Source of the DNA: Winogradskyella aurantia
GTDB lineage: Bacteria > Bacteroidota > Bacteroidia > Flavobacteriales > Flavobacteriaceae
Assembly: GCF_002266855.1 (NCBI RefSeq)
Contig: NZ_NGJN01000001.1
Location: 669,989-733,988, forward strand
Length of the DNA: 64,000 nt
Direction: 5' to 3'
Part shown: positions 16,344 to 24,849 of the stretch, piece by piece
Numbering within the stretch: position 1 is the stretch's first letter
How the letters are laid out: every line of letters starts with the position of its first letter
Notes under the pieces: generated by a model
Told to the model about the DNA's origin: nothing
Databases searched by the model: none
What the model saw: the letters and a program-made list of their open reading frames with translations, nothing else
Program-made: the position numbers and the translations under genes

Positions 16344-19300
16344 ATGTCATCAAACAAGAAATACTGGAAAAGTGTTGAAGAACTGAACGAAAACAGTTCT
16401 ATAGTTGAGACGCTTCAACAGAATGAGTTTGTAGAAGAAATCCCTACCGATGAGTTTTTGGGAGATAAGTCTTCGTTAGAGTCGTCATCAACATCTCGTC
16501 GAGATTTCTTAAAATATGTAGGATTTAGCACAGCTGCTGCGTCTTTAGCTGCTTGTGAAGGCCCTGTAATTAAGTCTATTCCTTACGTGGTACAGCCTAA
16601 GGAAATTATTCCAGGGGTTGCCAATTATTACGCAACAACTGTTGCCGATGGGTACGATTTTGCAAGTGTTTTGGTTAAGACCCGTGAAGGTCGGCCAATT
16701 AAAATTGAAAACAACACAGACGCCACTACCAACGGTATGGCCAATGCAAGAGTAAATGCTTCAATTTTGGGGCTTTATGATAACTTAAGGGTAAAATCCC
16801 CTATGAAAGGTGGTTCGGCAATTAGTTGGGATAGCTTTATGTCTGAAACCTCAGCCAAATTAGATGAACTCAAAGCTCAAGGAAAGGAGATTGCTATATT
16901 AACACAGACTTATGCCAGTCCTTCAACTAGAAATTTGATTGATGACTTTAAGGAAGTGTTCACCAACGTGCGTCATGTTACCTATGACGCCATTTCAGAA
17001 TCTACTGCATTAGATGCTTTTCAGACAAAATACGGAAGGAGAGCTCTGGCTAATTATGATTTTTCAAAAGCGATGACCATAGTATCGGTCGGTGCGGATT
17101 TTTTAGCGGACTGGCACGGAGGAGGTTTTGAGTCTAGTTACGCCAAGAACCGTATTCCTCAAAATGGTAAGATGTCTCGACATATTCAGTTTGAGTCAAA
17201 CATGAGTTTAACTGGTGCTAACGCAGACAAGCGTGTGCCTATGACGCCAAGTGAACAAAAATTGGCGCTTGCTAAATTATACAGTTACGTTACAGGAAAC
17301 TCCGTTGGAGGATCTAATTTACCTGAGTCCTTGGATAAGGCGGTAAGAGCTGCGGCTTCAGAAATTAGTAAGGCTGGCAGTAATGCGGTTGTCGTTACTG
17401 GAATTCAAGATATAAACGCTCAAACAGTTGTTTTAGAGATAAATGAATATCTGAAGAGTAAAGCGTTTGATACTAAAACAACTATTAAAACAAGACACGG
17501 CAATGATAAGGCTGTGATGCAATTGGTAGAAGACATGAAGTCTGGCAAAATTGCCGCTTTAATAATGTCAGGTGTCAATCCAATGTACACTCTACCAAAC
17601 TCAAAAGATTTTGCAGACGGTTTAAAGAAGACAGAATTATCCATTTCATTCAGTATGAAGGAAGATGAAACAGCTTTAAATTGCCAGTATATAGCAGCCA
17701 CACCTCATTACTTAGAGTCTTGGGGGGATGTTGAAATGAAGGACGGTCATTACAGCTTAATGCAGCCAACGATTCGTCCTCTTTTTGATACAAAACAATT
17801 TCAGGAGGTGTTAATGGGATGGACCGTAAACACACAACCCACTTATCGCGATTATATAAAGCTTATTTGGACAGAGGATATTCTTGAAGGAAGTTCGTTT
17901 AACGAAGCTGTTCAGGCAGGCGTTTTTGTAAAGGCTAATAATGCTATTGATGTATTAGATGAATTGGATGGGGTAGCAACTGGTATTGCCAATGAGGCTG
18001 TTACTGGTAATGCTGCTAGAGCCCTAGCAGCTTCAGCTAAAGCTAGTGGAATGGAATTAACCCTCTATCCAAAAATTGGTATGGGTGATGGTCAACAGGC
18101 CAACAATCCTTGGCTTCAGGAATTTCCGGACCCAATAACAAGAACCTCATGGGATAATTACATTACGGTTTCTAAGGTCGATGCTGATGCAATGGGCTTA
18201 ATTAACGAAAATGTGGCAAATGGAGGTTTAAATGGTAGCTATGTCAATGTCACAGTTAATGGTGTAACCGTATCAAATGTGCCTGTTATCATACAACCAG
18301 GTCAGGCTAAAGGTACTGTTGGTATGGCATTGGGTTATGGAAGGAGTGCTGGCCTAAAAGCAGAGATGCAGACAGGTTTAAATGCCTACCCATTATATCA
18401 TAACTTTAATCCGGTTCAAGAAGTTAAAATTGAAAAAGCGTCAGGGATGCATGAGTTTGCATGCGTTCAATTGCACAATACCTTAATGGGCCGAGGTGAT
18501 ATAATTAAGGAAACATCCCTGGAGATATTCAACACAAAAGACAAATCGTATTGGAATGCTATTCCTAAAGTGTCCAAGGATCATATAGAAACGCCGGTAA
18601 CATCACCCGATGTTGATATCTGGGATTCTTTTGATCGTTCTATTGGGCATCATTTCAATTTATCCATTGATTTAAATGCTTGTACAGGTTGTGGCGCATG
18701 TGTTATTGCATGTCACGCCGAAAACAATGTACCTGTAGTGGGTAAAACTGAAATGCGACGCAGTAGGGATATGCACTGGTTACGAATAGATAGATATTAT
18801 TCTTCAGAAGATTCTTTTGAAGGGGACAACCAGAAGAAGGACAATATTTCCGGTTTAAGTAGTTCGTTAAGTGAATTTGGAGAAATGGAGAGTCCTGCCG
18901 ACAACCCACAGGTTGCTTTCCAGCCAGTCATGTGTCAGCATTGTAATCACGCTCCTTGTGAAACGGTTTGTCCAGTTGCTGCCACTGTTCATAGCCGTCA
19001 AGGTCAAAATCATATGGCTTACAACCGTTGTGTGGGTACACGTTATTGTGCGAATAACTGTCCTTATAAAGTTAGACGTTTCAACTGGTTCCTGTACAAT
19101 AAGAATGATGAGTTTGATTATTTCATGAATGATGATTTAGGCCGTATGGTATTGAATCCAGACGTGACCGTACGTTCTCGTGGTGTCATGGAAAAGTGCT
19201 CATTCTGTATCCAGAAGACACAAAAAACCATTTTAGACGCTAAAAGAGCAGGTCGTCCAGTAGAGGACGGCGAGTTCCAAACCGCTTGTTCAGCAGCTTG

Positions 19301-19457
19301 TGGAAACGGTGCTATGGTATTTGGAGATATTAACGATAAGGACAGCAAAATCGCTGAACTAAAAGAAGATAATAGAGCGTATCACTTGCTAGAACATGTA
19401 GGGACGAAACCAAATGTGGTTTACCAAACAAAGGTGAGAAATACAGCTGAAGCATAA
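16344..19457 (+). CDS. actB: Alternative complex III Fe-S/molybdopterin-oxidoreductase-like subunit ActB
   Basis: 1037 residues. An unusual 50-residue hydrophilic lead precedes a twin-arginine signal (R52-R53-DFLK) ending in AAC71, which looks like a Tat lipoprotein site. Residues 80-750 resemble a molybdopterin oxidoreductase that in this complex carries no molybdenum cofactor. The C-terminal part is a ferredoxin-like domain with the clusters C780-TGCGAC-VIAC790, CQHCNHAPCETVCP, CVGTRYCANNCPY and CSFC...CSAAC, enough for four Fe-S clusters. It is the periplasmic electron relay between quinol and the ActA hemes. It starts 28 bases after actA. Confidence 0.95.
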   Translation: MSSNKKYWKSVEELNENSSIVETLQQNEFVEEIPTDEFLGDKSSLESSSTSRRDFLKYVGFSTAAASLAACEGPVIKSIPYVVQPKEIIPGVANYYATTVADGYDFASVLVKTREGRPIKIENNTDATTNGMANARVNASILGLYDNLRVKSPMKGGSAISWDSFMSETSAKLDELKAQGKEIAILTQTYASPSTRNLIDDFKEVFTNVRHVTYDAISESTALDAFQTKYGRRALANYDFSKAMTIVSVGADFLADWHGGGFESSYAKNRIPQNGKMSRHIQFESNMSLTGANADKRVPMTPSEQKLALAKLYSYVTGNSVGGSNLPESLDKAVRAAASEISKAGSNAVVVTGIQDINAQTVVLEINEYLKSKAFDTKTTIKTRHGNDKAVMQLVEDMKSGKIAALIMSGVNPMYTLPNSKDFADGLKKTELSISFSMKEDETALNCQYIAATPHYLESWGDVEMKDGHYSLMQPTIRPLFDTKQFQEVLMGWTVNTQPTYRDYIKLIWTEDILEGSSFNEAVQAGVFVKANNAIDVLDELDGVATGIANEAVTGNAARALAASAKASGMELTLYPKIGMGDGQQANNPWLQEFPDPITRTSWDNYITVSKVDADAMGLINENVANGGLNGSYVNVTVNGVTVSNVPVIIQPGQAKGTVGMALGYGRSAGLKAEMQTGLNAYPLYHNFNPVQEVKIEKASGMHEFACVQLHNTLMGRGDIIKETSLEIFNTKDKSYWNAIPKVSKDHIETPVTSPDVDIWDSFDRSIGHHFNLSIDLNACTGCGACVIACHAENNVPVVGKTEMRRSRDMHWLRIDRYYSSEDSFEGDNQKKDNISGLSSSLSEFGEMESPADNPQVAFQPVMCQHCNHAPCETVCPVAATVHSRQGQNHMAYNRCVGTRYCANNCPYKVRRFNWFLYNKNDEFDYFMNDDLGRMVLNPDVTVRSRGVMEKCSFCIQKTQKTILDAKRAGRPVEDGEFQTACSAACGNGAMVFGDINDKDSKIAELKEDNRAYHLLEHVGTKPNVVYQTKVRNTAEA

Positions 19458-19485
19458 ATTAAATTAAAGAATCAATTATATAATT

Positions 19486-21225
19486 ATGGCGTCTCATTAC
19501 GAAGCACCTATTAGAAGACCTCTAGTAACCGGAGAAAAATCTTATCACGATGTTACTGTCGATGTGGCTAGGCCAGTTGAAGGTAAAGCCAACAGAGCTT
19601 GGTGGATTGTTTTCAGTATTTCTTTGGTGGCCTTCCTTTGGGGAATAGGTTGTATTATTTATACCATATCCACAGGTATTGGTGTTTGGGGTTTAAACAA
19701 AACCGTCAACTGGGCTTGGGATATCACTAACTTCGTTTGGTGGGTAGGTATTGGTCACGCAGGAACATTAATTTCTGCAGTACTTTTATTATTCCGGCAA
19801 AAATGGAGAATGGCAATTAACCGTTCGGCAGAGGCAATGACCATTTTCTCTGTAATTCAGGCAGGTTTGTTTCCTATCATTCATATGGGCCGTCCGTGGT
19901 TAGCCTATTGGGTATTACCAATACCAAATCAATTTGGTTCTCTTTGGGTAAACTTCAACTCACCTTTGCTATGGGATGTATTTGCCATTTCAACATATTT
20001 ATCCGTATCCTTAGTATTTTGGTGGACAGGGTTGTTACCAGACTTTGCTATGATTAGGGATAGAGCCGTTAAGCCTTTTCAAAAGAAGATCTATTCACTA
20101 ATAAGTTTTGGATGGTCAGGTAGGGCTAAAGATTGGCAACGTTTTGAGGAAGTATCCTTGGTTTTGGCCGGTTTGGCAACACCATTAGTACTCTCTGTAC
20201 ACACCATCGTATCCTTTGATTTCGCCACGTCTGTAATTCCGGGTTGGCACACTACAATTTTCCCACCTTACTTTGTGGCAGGAGCTATTTTTTCAGGATT
20301 TGCAATGGTGAATACACTTCTTATCATAATGAGAAAAGTATGTAGCCTTGAGGATTATATTACCGTACAACATATAGAACTAATGAACATTGTAATAATG
20401 CTCACAGGTTCTATTGTTGGTGTGGCATACATTACGGAGCTATTTATCGCTTGGTATTCTGGTGTTGAGTACGAACAATACGCATTCTTAAACAGAGCAA
20501 CAGGACCTTATTGGTGGGCCTATTGGTCAATGATGACTTGTAACGTGTTTTCACCACAATTTATGTGGTTCAAGAGATTGAGAACAAGTATTATGTTCTC
20601 CTTCTTTATATCTATTGTCGTAAACATTGGTATGTGGTTTGAGCGCTTTGTAATTATCGTTACCTCGTTACATAGAGATTATTTACCATCGTCTTGGACA
20701 ATGTTCTCACCAACATTCGTAGATATAGGAATTTTTATTGGTACTATAGGTTTCTTCTTCGTATTGTTTTTATTGTATGCGCGTACATTTCCTGTAATAG
20801 CGCAAGCTGAAGTAAAAACCATTTTAAAGTCATCTGGTGAGCGTTATAAAAGGCTTAGGGAAAGTGGTGAAAGTTTAGTAGGAACGGGTGCGGACAAAAG
20901 AACGTCTAAACCCATAGAATTTACCTCTACAACTTCTAGAGCTGAGGCATTACCAGGCGATAATGAAGAAAAATTAAATACCTTATTTGAGGGTATTGGC
21001 AAGTTTGATGCTGATAAAGAAACGGCAGACGATTTAAAGGTTATTAGTGGTATCGGTCCTAAATTGGAGGAGGTCTTGAACAGCATAGGTATATATACCT
21101 ACCTTCAAGTTAGTAAGATGACTAAGAAAGAGTATGACTTGTTAGACTCGATTACTGATTCATTCCCTGGAAGAGCGGAGCGTGATGATTGGGCAGGACA
21201 GGCAAAAAAATTATTAAATAACTAA
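19486..21225 (+). CDS. actC: Alternative complex III NrfD-like quinol-site subunit ActC with C-terminal HhH extension
   Basis: 579 residues. About ten membrane helices (residues 40-435) make the NrfD/PsrC-like fold that binds menaquinol in alternative complex III. The protein does not stop there: after a polar linker (about 440-510) residues 515-579 form a helix-hairpin-helix-like module starting DDLKVISGIGPKLEEVL and including FPGRAERDDWAGQA. Such modules occur in nucleic-acid-binding proteins and as fused tails in some respiratory subunits. The tail should face the cytoplasm. actD begins 8 bases downstream. Confidence 0.94.
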   Translation: MASHYEAPIRRPLVTGEKSYHDVTVDVARPVEGKANRAWWIVFSISLVAFLWGIGCIIYTISTGIGVWGLNKTVNWAWDITNFVWWVGIGHAGTLISAVLLLFRQKWRMAINRSAEAMTIFSVIQAGLFPIIHMGRPWLAYWVLPIPNQFGSLWVNFNSPLLWDVFAISTYLSVSLVFWWTGLLPDFAMIRDRAVKPFQKKIYSLISFGWSGRAKDWQRFEEVSLVLAGLATPLVLSVHTIVSFDFATSVIPGWHTTIFPPYFVAGAIFSGFAMVNTLLIIMRKVCSLEDYITVQHIELMNIVIMLTGSIVGVAYITELFIAWYSGVEYEQYAFLNRATGPYWWAYWSMMTCNVFSPQFMWFKRLRTSIMFSFFISIVVNIGMWFERFVIIVTSLHRDYLPSSWTMFSPTFVDIGIFIGTIGFFFVLFLLYARTFPVIAQAEVKTILKSSGERYKRLRESGESLVGTGADKRTSKPIEFTSTTSRAEALPGDNEEKLNTLFEGIGKFDADKETADDLKVISGIGPKLEEVLNSIGIYTYLQVSKMTKKEYDLLDSITDSFPGRAERDDWAGQAKKLLNN

Positions 21226-21233
21226 TGTAGTCT

Positions 21234-21773
21234 ATGGAAGCTTCAAAAGTAATTCATGCTATTTATACAGATGATGATGTATTGATGTCAGCCGTTAAAA
21301 AGGTGAAGGCAGAAAAGCATCATATTGAAGAAATTTACACACCTTTTCCTGTCCATGGACTAGATAAGGCAATGGGATTAGCTCCAACGCGTATTGCTAT
21401 AACATCATTTATGTATGGATGTGTAGGTTTAACAGTTGCAATCGTTATGATGAATTTCATTATGATTGAAGATTGGCCACAAGATATTGGAGGTAAGCCA
21501 AGCTTTAGTTACTTGGAAAACATGCCAGCTTTTGTTCCTATAATGTTTGAGCTTACAGTGTTCTTTGCTGCTCACCTAATGGTAATTACATTTTACTTAA
21601 GAAGTAGAATGTGGCCTTTTAAAAAAGCAGAGAATCCCGATCCTCGAACTACTGATGACCACTTCCTGATGGAAATTCCGGTTCACGATAATGAGGAATC
21701 ATTAGCGGCCTTGTTAAAGGATACTGGAGCTGTTGAGATTAAAATTGTTGATAAAGACGAAGATGCACATTAA
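21234..21773 (+). CDS. actD: Alternative complex III membrane subunit ActD (DUF3341)
   Basis: 179 residues. An N-terminal soluble alpha/beta segment (VIHAIYTDDDVLMSAVKKV, KAEKHHIEEIYTPFPVHGLDKAMG) is followed by two membrane helices (about 60-80 and 98-120) and a short tail. This is the DUF3341 arrangement of ActD, a structural subunit that packs against ActC or ActF. It lies in the expected place between actC and actE, and its stop is separated from the actE start at 21775 by a single base. Confidence 0.93.
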   Translation: MEASKVIHAIYTDDDVLMSAVKKVKAEKHHIEEIYTPFPVHGLDKAMGLAPTRIAITSFMYGCVGLTVAIVMMNFIMIEDWPQDIGGKPSFSYLENMPAFVPIMFELTVFFAAHLMVITFYLRSRMWPFKKAENPDPRTTDDHFLMEIPVHDNEESLAALLKDTGAVEIKIVDKDEDAH

Positions 21774-21774
21774 T

Positions 21775-22335
21775 ATGAAGACATTATTTACATACAGTAT
21801 GGTAATAGTTTTGGCACTAGCTTTATTCTCCTGTCAGAAGAACACTAGCCGGAACTATCAATATATGCCTAATATGTACGAACCAATAAGTTATGAGGCC
21901 TATCAGGAGTCCGATGCTTTTGCGAACGGGGTTGAAGCTCAATTACCAGCAGAAGGAACTATTCCTAGAGGCGATTTCATGCCTTACGATTATAAAGACA
22001 CAAATGAAGGTTATGAAATGGCGAAAGCCAATTTAACCAGCAGTTTAGACTCTACTCAAATTGATTATGATAGAGGAAAGGTTTTATACGAGGTGTACTG
22101 TGGTATTTGTCACGGCAATAAAGGTGCTGGCCAAGGTACATTGGTTAAACGCGAGAAAATTTTAGGTGTACCTAGTTATGCTGATGCTGGAAGAGCGATT
22201 ACAACAGGGAGTATTTATCATGTTATTTATTATGGTAAAAATACCATGGGCTCATACGCCAACCAATTAAACGAGGAAGAGCGTTGGCAGGTTGTTGCTT
22301 ATGTTGAAAAACTAAAAGCAGAGTTAGAAAAGTAA
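21775..22335 (+). CDS. actE: Alternative complex III monoheme cytochrome c subunit ActE, lipoprotein
   Basis: 186 residues from the ATG at 21775. The open frame extends upstream to 21733 inside actD, but the ATG at 21775 gives a clean lipoprotein signal (MKTLFTYSMVIVLALALFSC, Cys20) and sits one base past the actD stop, so I chose it. One heme motif is visible, C109-GIC-H113, with a distal NTMGSYA methionine block near 160. ActE is a membrane-tethered monoheme cytochrome in the periplasm that takes part in electron exit from the complex. Confidence 0.93.
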   Translation: MKTLFTYSMVIVLALALFSCQKNTSRNYQYMPNMYEPISYEAYQESDAFANGVEAQLPAEGTIPRGDFMPYDYKDTNEGYEMAKANLTSSLDSTQIDYDRGKVLYEVYCGICHGNKGAGQGTLVKREKILGVPSYADAGRAITTGSIYHVIYYGKNTMGSYANQLNEEERWQVVAYVEKLKAELEK

Positions 22336-22357
22336 GATTTAGATAAAGATTATATAA

Positions 22358-23725
22358 ATGGAATATAAAATTTCAAATCGATTAAAAATAGGTGCTATCA
22401 TTTGTGTGGTTCTTGGACTGTTAGGTGTTGCATACGGCTTCTACGAGTCACATCAATACAAGACAGTAGAGGATGTAAAAGTACTTTTGGCAAATGAGGA
22501 TGGCCATGGTGGTGAACATGCTGGTGAGGCACACGGTACTGCTGGTCATTCCGAAGAGGCAAGTCATGATACCATGACTCATGCCAATGCTGGTCAGGCA
22601 GAGGAAGCTCATGCCGAAGGCCATGAGATGAGCCATGAAGAGCATGTACTTCATCAAATACACAACAGGCCTTATGCTGCCTTATATGTGGCTGCTTTCT
22701 TTTTCTTTATGATTGCCTTAGGTGTATTGGCTTTTTACGCCATACAATACGCGGCACAGGCAGGATGGTCACCAGTGTTATTTAGGGTTATGGAAGCCAT
22801 TACGGCTTATGTTTTGCCTGGTGCTTTAATCGTATTGGCTATAGCGCTGTTCGCAGATAAGCATTTATTTGTTTGGATGGACCCAGAAGTTGTGGCCCAC
22901 GACAAATTAATACAAGGAAAATCAGGTTTTTTAAATAAAGGGGTATTTATAGGCTTAAGCTTGTTCTTTATTTTTGGATGGAGTGCCTATCGCTATTTAG
23001 TCCGTAAGTTTTCATTGGCTCAGGATAGCTCAGACAACAATTCCTATTTTAAGAAAGCATTTAGATGGTCTGCAGGATTTTTAGTATTTTACATTGTAAC
23101 CGAGTCTATAGTCTCCTGGCTATGGGTAATGAGTGTTGATCCACATTGGTTTAGTACCTTATTTGGATGGTATGTGTTTGCCAGTATGTTTGTAAGTGGT
23201 ATAACTGTTATAGCTATGATAACCATTTACTTAAAATCTAAAGGTTTATTAGAATTTGTAAATGATAGCCATATTCACGATTTGGCTAAGTTTATGTTTG
23301 GTATTAGTATCTTCTGGACGTATTTGTGGTTTTCGCAATTTATGTTAATCTGGTACTCTAATATACCAGAAGAGGTAACTTATTATATTACCAGAATTGA
23401 ATATTACAAACTTCCATTTTTTGGAATGGTTGTAATGAACTTTGTATTTCCATTATTACTCCTAATGAATAGCGATTATAAACGCATTCCATGGTTTGTA
23501 GTAATGGCCGGAATTGTGATTCTTTGTGGTCACTATCTAGATGTGTTTAATATGATTATGCCAGCAACTGTAGTTGATAGATGGTATATAGGTATTCCTG
23601 AGATTGGGTCTATCCTATTATTTGGTGGCTTATTTTTATTGATCGTCTTTACGGCCTTAGGAAAAGCGCCGTTATTGGCTAAAGGAAACCCATTGATGAA
23701 GGAAAGTAAATATTTCCACTACTAA
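22358..23725 (+). CDS. actF: Alternative complex III NrfD-like subunit ActF with His-rich loop
   Basis: 455 residues. A first membrane helix (about 10-27) is followed by a striking polar insertion (about 49-103) rich in His, Glu, Gly and Ala, then about nine more helices similar to ActC. ActF is the second NrfD-like subunit of alternative complex III, thought to give structure and possibly a proton path rather than the quinol site. The His-rich stretch could bind metal ions; I do not know how widely it is conserved. The gene sits 22 bases after actE and 27 before coxB. Confidence 0.93.
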   Translation: MEYKISNRLKIGAIICVVLGLLGVAYGFYESHQYKTVEDVKVLLANEDGHGGEHAGEAHGTAGHSEEASHDTMTHANAGQAEEAHAEGHEMSHEEHVLHQIHNRPYAALYVAAFFFFMIALGVLAFYAIQYAAQAGWSPVLFRVMEAITAYVLPGALIVLAIALFADKHLFVWMDPEVVAHDKLIQGKSGFLNKGVFIGLSLFFIFGWSAYRYLVRKFSLAQDSSDNNSYFKKAFRWSAGFLVFYIVTESIVSWLWVMSVDPHWFSTLFGWYVFASMFVSGITVIAMITIYLKSKGLLEFVNDSHIHDLAKFMFGISIFWTYLWFSQFMLIWYSNIPEEVTYYITRIEYYKLPFFGMVVMNFVFPLLLLMNSDYKRIPWFVVMAGIVILCGHYLDVFNMIMPATVVDRWYIGIPEIGSILLFGGLFLLIVFTALGKAPLLAKGNPLMKESKYFHY

Positions 23726-23752
23726 AAATTTTATAAACGAACTGAAACAATA

Positions 23753-24814
23753 ATGACTGCTTTATTAACATTTATAATTGTACTTTTTGTAGCTGTTGCC
23801 ATGTGGCAAATGGTGAAGATTTTTGATTTAGCTCAAGTAGGAGCATCAAATAATCAAATAGCCGATGATAAGGATAACAGGGTCAATGGATATTTAATGA
23901 TGGGCTTTTTGGTATTCATCTATGCCATTACCATCGCAAGCTTTATGTATCTTGGTGATTTACCATTAGTATCCAATTCAGCCTCAGATCATGGGTCAGG
24001 TATTGATAATTTAATGATTATCTCTATGGTAGTCATATTTATCGTTCAAATCGTAACGCAATTCTTACTTCATTATTTTGCCTTTAAATACAAAGGAGAA
24101 AAGGGTAAAAAAGCATTGTTTTATGCAGATAATAATACGCTAGAGTTTATTTGGACCATAATTCCGGTTATAGTATTGGCAGGTTTAATCATTTACGGAT
24201 TATTTACTTGGAATGATATTATGGGGATTGATGAAGAGGAAGATCCAATGGTCATTGAATTATACGCACAGCAATTTAACTGGAAAGCCAGATATTCGGG
24301 AGAAGATAATGTTCTAGGTAAAGCTAATGTGAGATTAATTGATATCGATAGAGCTAACATTTTAGGTGTAGATGAGAACGACCCAAATGCTCAAGATGAT
24401 ATTATAGTAACAGAGTTACACTTACCAAAAGGAAGGCCGGTTTTATTTAAGATGCGCTCTCAGGATGTATTGCACTCTGCCTACATGCCACACTTTAGAG
24501 CTCAGATGAACTGTGTTCCTGGTATGGTAACTCAATTCTCATTTACACCCACGGTCACAACCGAAGAAATGAGACAGAATCCTGATATAGTTGAAAAAGT
24601 CAAAAATATTAACGAACTTAGACAAGAAAGAAAAGTAGAAATTGAAGAAGCTGGTCAGGATTTATTATATGAATTCGACTACCTTTTGCTTTGTAATAAG
24701 ATTTGTGGAAAATCGCATTACAATATGCAAATGAAAATCATTGTCGAAACTCAAGAAGAGTTCGACGCTTGGATGAAAGAGCAAACTAAATTTGCTAATT
24801 CATTGATAGAATAA
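23753..24814 (+). CDS. coxB: Cytochrome c oxidase subunit II (CuA)
   Basis: 353 residues. There are two to three N-terminal membrane helices (about 3-22, 47-68, 85-108) and, unusually for subunit II, a further helix before the cupredoxin domain (about 135-160, FIWTIIPVIVLAGLIIYGLF). The CuA ligands are recognisable: a His in QDVLHSAYMP, then C314-x3-C318, H322 and M325 in LLCNKICGKSHYNMQM. There is no fused cytochrome c domain. Subunit II receives electrons, here probably directly from alternative complex III hemes, and passes them to CoxA. It is followed by coxA after 35 bases. Confidence 0.95.
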   Translation: MTALLTFIIVLFVAVAMWQMVKIFDLAQVGASNNQIADDKDNRVNGYLMMGFLVFIYAITIASFMYLGDLPLVSNSASDHGSGIDNLMIISMVVIFIVQIVTQFLLHYFAFKYKGEKGKKALFYADNNTLEFIWTIIPVIVLAGLIIYGLFTWNDIMGIDEEEDPMVIELYAQQFNWKARYSGEDNVLGKANVRLIDIDRANILGVDENDPNAQDDIIVTELHLPKGRPVLFKMRSQDVLHSAYMPHFRAQMNCVPGMVTQFSFTPTVTTEEMRQNPDIVEKVKNINELRQERKVEIEEAGQDLLYEFDYLLLCNKICGKSHYNMQMKIIVETQEEFDAWMKEQTKFANSLIE

Positions 24815-24849
24815 AAAAAAATTGTTTTAAAGAAAAAGATTAAAAGATT

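Noticed and set aside
18871..19128. 85-codon plus-strand frame inside actB
   Set aside because: A shifted frame within the Fe-S domain of actB; the actB frame carries all cluster cysteines without interruption.
21733..21774. Upstream extension of actE into actD
   Set aside because: The extra 14 residues overlap actD and spoil the lipoprotein signal; the ATG at 21775 gives a standard lipobox.
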